Below, piece after piece: positions 4,868-6,492 of a DNA stretch of 6,492 nucleotides (its first letter is position 1; every line of letters starts with the position of its first letter). The position numbers and the translations under genes are program-made. The stretch comes from DATDOO01 sp035293245 (lineage in GTDB: Bacteria > Pseudomonadota > Gammaproteobacteria > Methylococcales > Methylococcaceae), in NCBI GenBank assembly GCA_035293245.1, contig DATDOO010000226.1:1-6492 (forward strand), written 5' to 3'. Below the pieces are notes generated by a model. That model searched no databases. It had not been told where the DNA came from and saw nothing but the letters and a program-made list of their open reading frames with translations.

Positions 4868-5995
4868 TTACGGGATGAGTTTCTTGTGAGTGTGGATGGA
4901 CATCAGTACGCCGAAACCGGCCAGCAGCGTCACCATCGAGGTGCCGCCGTAGCTGACCAAAGGCAGCGGCACGCCGACCACCGGCAGCACGCCGATGACC
5001 ATGCCGATGTTGACGAACACGTAGACGAAAAACGTCAGCGCCAGGCTGCCCGCGACCAGCCGGGCGTAAGTGTCTTGCGCATCGGCGGCGATGTAAAGGC
5101 AGCGGCCGATGATGAGCAGGTAAACGCCGATCAGCGTCAGGCAGCCCAGCAGACCGAACTCCTCGGCCAGCACGGCGAAAATGAAGTCGGTGGATTTCTC
5201 CGGAAGAAATTCCAGGCGCGCCTGGGTTCCGTTCAGCCAGCCCTTGCCAAAGATGCCCCCGGAGCCGATGGAGATCTTCGACTGGATGATGTGATAACCC
5301 TTGCCCAGCGGGTCGGCTTCCGGGTCGAGGAAAGTGCGGATGCGGTCGCGCTGATAATCGTGCAGGCTGTACCACAGCACCGGCATGGCGGCGGCCAGCG
5401 CCAGGCAGAGCCCGCCGATCAATTTCCACGGTGCCCCGGCGAAGTACAGCGCCGCGCCTCCCGCGCTGGCCACCAGCAGGGCCGTCCCCAAATCCGGCTG
5501 TTTGGCGATCAGCAAGGTGGGCACAAGAATGAGCAAGACGGCGACGGCGAGATCTTTCCAGCGTGGCGGCAAGGAATGCTCCGCCAAATACCAGGCGACC
5601 ATCAAAGGCGTGGCGATCTTGGCGAACTCCGAGGGCTGGAAGCGTACGCCCACGTCCAGCCAGCGCTGCGCGCCCTTGCTGTGTTCGCCGACCGCCATCA
5701 CCGCCAGCAACAGCAGGACCGAACCGGCGTAGAAAAACGGGCTGTACAGCTTGAGGTAGCGCGGCGGCAACTGGGCCACGGCCAGCATGACGCCGCCGGC
5801 GATCAGCACGTGGGAACCCTGTCGCTTGATGACCGTCAGATCTTGTCCGCTGGCGCTGTAAAGCACCATGAAGGCGATCAGCACCAGAACCCCGAGACCG
5901 ACGAGCAGGGGGAAATCGATGTGCAGGCGCTGGATGAAGCCGGACGACTGCGTACGGTTGAGGGCAAGATGGCTGTGCTGGGGGTCGAACTTCAT
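4868..5995 (-). CDS. rodA: RodA, SEDS-family peptidoglycan glycosyltransferase
   Basis: This 375-residue integral membrane protein has about ten hydrophobic segments. RodA polymerises lipid II into glycan strands in the elongasome together with PBP2, encoded just upstream. SEDS signatures are R-F-Q-P-S-E-F-A-K (118-126), K-Q-P-D-L-G-T-A-L (165-173), the large-loop K-S-T-D-F-I-F-A-V-L-A-E-E with Asp270 at the catalytically essential position (D262 in E. coli), and G-V-P-L-P-L-V-S-Y-G-G-T-S-M (341-354). The start is the ATG at 5995, which overlaps the mrdA stop as ATGA. A reading frame upstream of it is only the shadow of mrdA. A weak GGAA lies before the start. Length and order match the usual mrdA-rodA pair. 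Confidence 0.97.
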   Translation of the reverse strand: MKFDPQHSHLALNRTQSSGFIQRLHIDFPLLVGLGVLVLIAFMVLYSASGQDLTVIKRQGSHVLIAGGVMLAVAQLPPRYLKLYSPFFYAGSVLLLLAVMAVGEHSKGAQRWLDVGVRFQPSEFAKIATPLMVAWYLAEHSLPPRWKDLAVAVLLILVPTLLIAKQPDLGTALLVASAGGAALYFAGAPWKLIGGLCLALAAAMPVLWYSLHDYQRDRIRTFLDPEADPLGKGYHIIQSKISIGSGGIFGKGWLNGTQARLEFLPEKSTDFIFAVLAEEFGLLGCLTLIGVYLLIIGRCLYIAADAQDTYARLVAGSLALTFFVYVFVNIGMVIGVLPVVGVPLPLVSYGGTSMVTLLAGFGVLMSIHTHKKLIP

Positions 5996-6492
5996 GGCGT
6001 TTTCCGCTGGGGTTTGGCCGGCGCATGGGGCGCTTCCGCTTCCGGCGGCGGACAGGCGCCGGAATCGAGAACCGGCACGGCACAAGGTTTTCCGCTCATG
6101 TAGTGGTCGATCACCTGGCGGGCGATCGGCGCGGCCACCGAACCGCCGTGGCCACCGTGCTCCGCGATCACGGCGACGGCGATGCGCGGCGCTTCCGCTG
6201 GGGCGTAGGCGATAAACCAGGCGTGGTCTTTCAGTTCCTCGTCCAGGCGGCTTTCCCGGTACTCCTCGTCCTGCCTGACCGTAAACACCTGGGCGGTGCC
6301 GGTTTTGCCGGCCATGCGGTATTCGAGTTGCCTGTTGATCCCCTTGCCCGTGCCGCGCGCGCCGTGCACGACCTCGACCATGGCCTGGGTGACCGCGTTC
6401 CAGTTCGCCTCCTGCAGGAAGATTTTTCCCGGGGGCGGGGAAGGAAAAGGATCGGCGGCCGGCTCGCCGCCGGTCGTCTCCAGGCGCTCGAC
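5992..6492 (-). CDS. mrdA: penicillin-binding protein 2, C-terminal part (runs off right edge)
   Basis: The last 166 residues of the elongation-specific transpeptidase PBP2 are visible. The third active-site motif K-T-G is in M-A-G-K-T-G-T-A-Q (fragment residues about 60-68), followed by the typical H-A-W-F-I-A-Y-A-P and A-V-A-V-I-A-E-H-G-G-H-G-G. The S-x-x-K and S-x-N motifs would lie outside the window. The protein ends in a Pro/Ala-rich tail of about 25 residues. It crosslinks the glycan strands made by RodA, with which it forms a complex. The stop overlaps the rodA start by 4 bases. Placement next to rodA excludes FtsI as the better name. Confidence 0.95.
   Translation of the reverse strand, partial: VERLETTGGEPAADPFPSPPPGKIFLQEANWNAVTQAMVEVVHGARGTGKGINRQLEYRMAGKTGTAQVFTVRQDEEYRESRLDEELKDHAWFIAYAPAEAPRIAVAVIAEHGGHGGSVAAPIARQVIDHYMSGKPCAVPVLDSGACPPPEAEAPHAPAKPQRKTP

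Noticed and set aside
3690..6083. Very long minus-strand open frame (over 1100 codons) ending at the rlpA stop
   Set aside because: Only its last 307 codons are RlpA. The upstream part is a second frame of mltB, rodA and mrdA, which are well-supported genes, and it is Arg/Pro-rich low-complexity sequence typical of GC-rich shadows.
4316..6103. Plus-strand open frame of 595 codons opposite mltB, rodA and mrdA
   Set aside because: Antisense shadow of three recognisable genes, with the composition expected from high GC at third codon positions.
1..6492. Insertion sequences, CRISPR arrays, tRNA or rRNA genes, attachment sites
   Set aside because: No transposase, terminal inverted repeats, regularly spaced repeats or structural-RNA signatures were recognised. 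The two boxes are 194 bases apart with dissimilar bodies and do not form a CRISPR-like array.

Overview
The window looks like a chromosomal segment of a GC-rich proteobacterium. The gene order and the RegB/RegA (RoxS/RoxR-type) proteins suggest a betaproteobacterium; this is an inference from gene content and protein style, not a search. All recognisable protein genes lie on the minus strand, in two blocks separated by a 455-base region that holds the most unusual content.

Right block (6492 down to 2766): an elongation/cell-wall operon. It holds the C-terminal part of the transpeptidase PBP2 (mrdA), the SEDS glycosyltransferase RodA, the lytic transglycosylase MltB and the lipoprotein RlpA. 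The genes are tightly packed: ATGA overlaps at mrdA/rodA and mltB/rlpA, and a 6-base gap at rodA/mltB. Together they polymerise, crosslink and trim peptidoglycan during rod elongation and septation. The rlpA ribosome-binding site lies in the loop of a perfect 7-bp hairpin inside the end of mltB.

Left block (2310 down to 1): a redox-sensing two-component operon. It holds the membrane kinase RegB (PrrB/RoxS family) and its Fis-type regulator RegA (PrrA/ActR/RoxR), which starts inside the end of regB behind a strong ribosome-binding site. A CHAD-domain protein follows immediately and runs off the window.

Middle (2311-2765): no protein gene is supported. On the plus strand there are two tandem units. 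Each has an 18-base box (17 of 18 identical between units) that resembles the published RegA/RegR recognition sequence. Each has a -10-like hexamer at exactly the same distance from the box, a body of about 110-130 bases, and an intrinsic terminator. Both predicted RNAs carry a CCTCCTC anti-Shine-Dalgarno motif; in the first it fills a hairpin loop. My reading is a pair of RegA-controlled sibling small RNAs next to the regBA genes. The first box also sits about 60 bases upstream of a candidate regB promoter, so it could serve both directions. This pair is the best candidate in the window for an undescribed system. Expression and RegA binding are inferred from sequence only.
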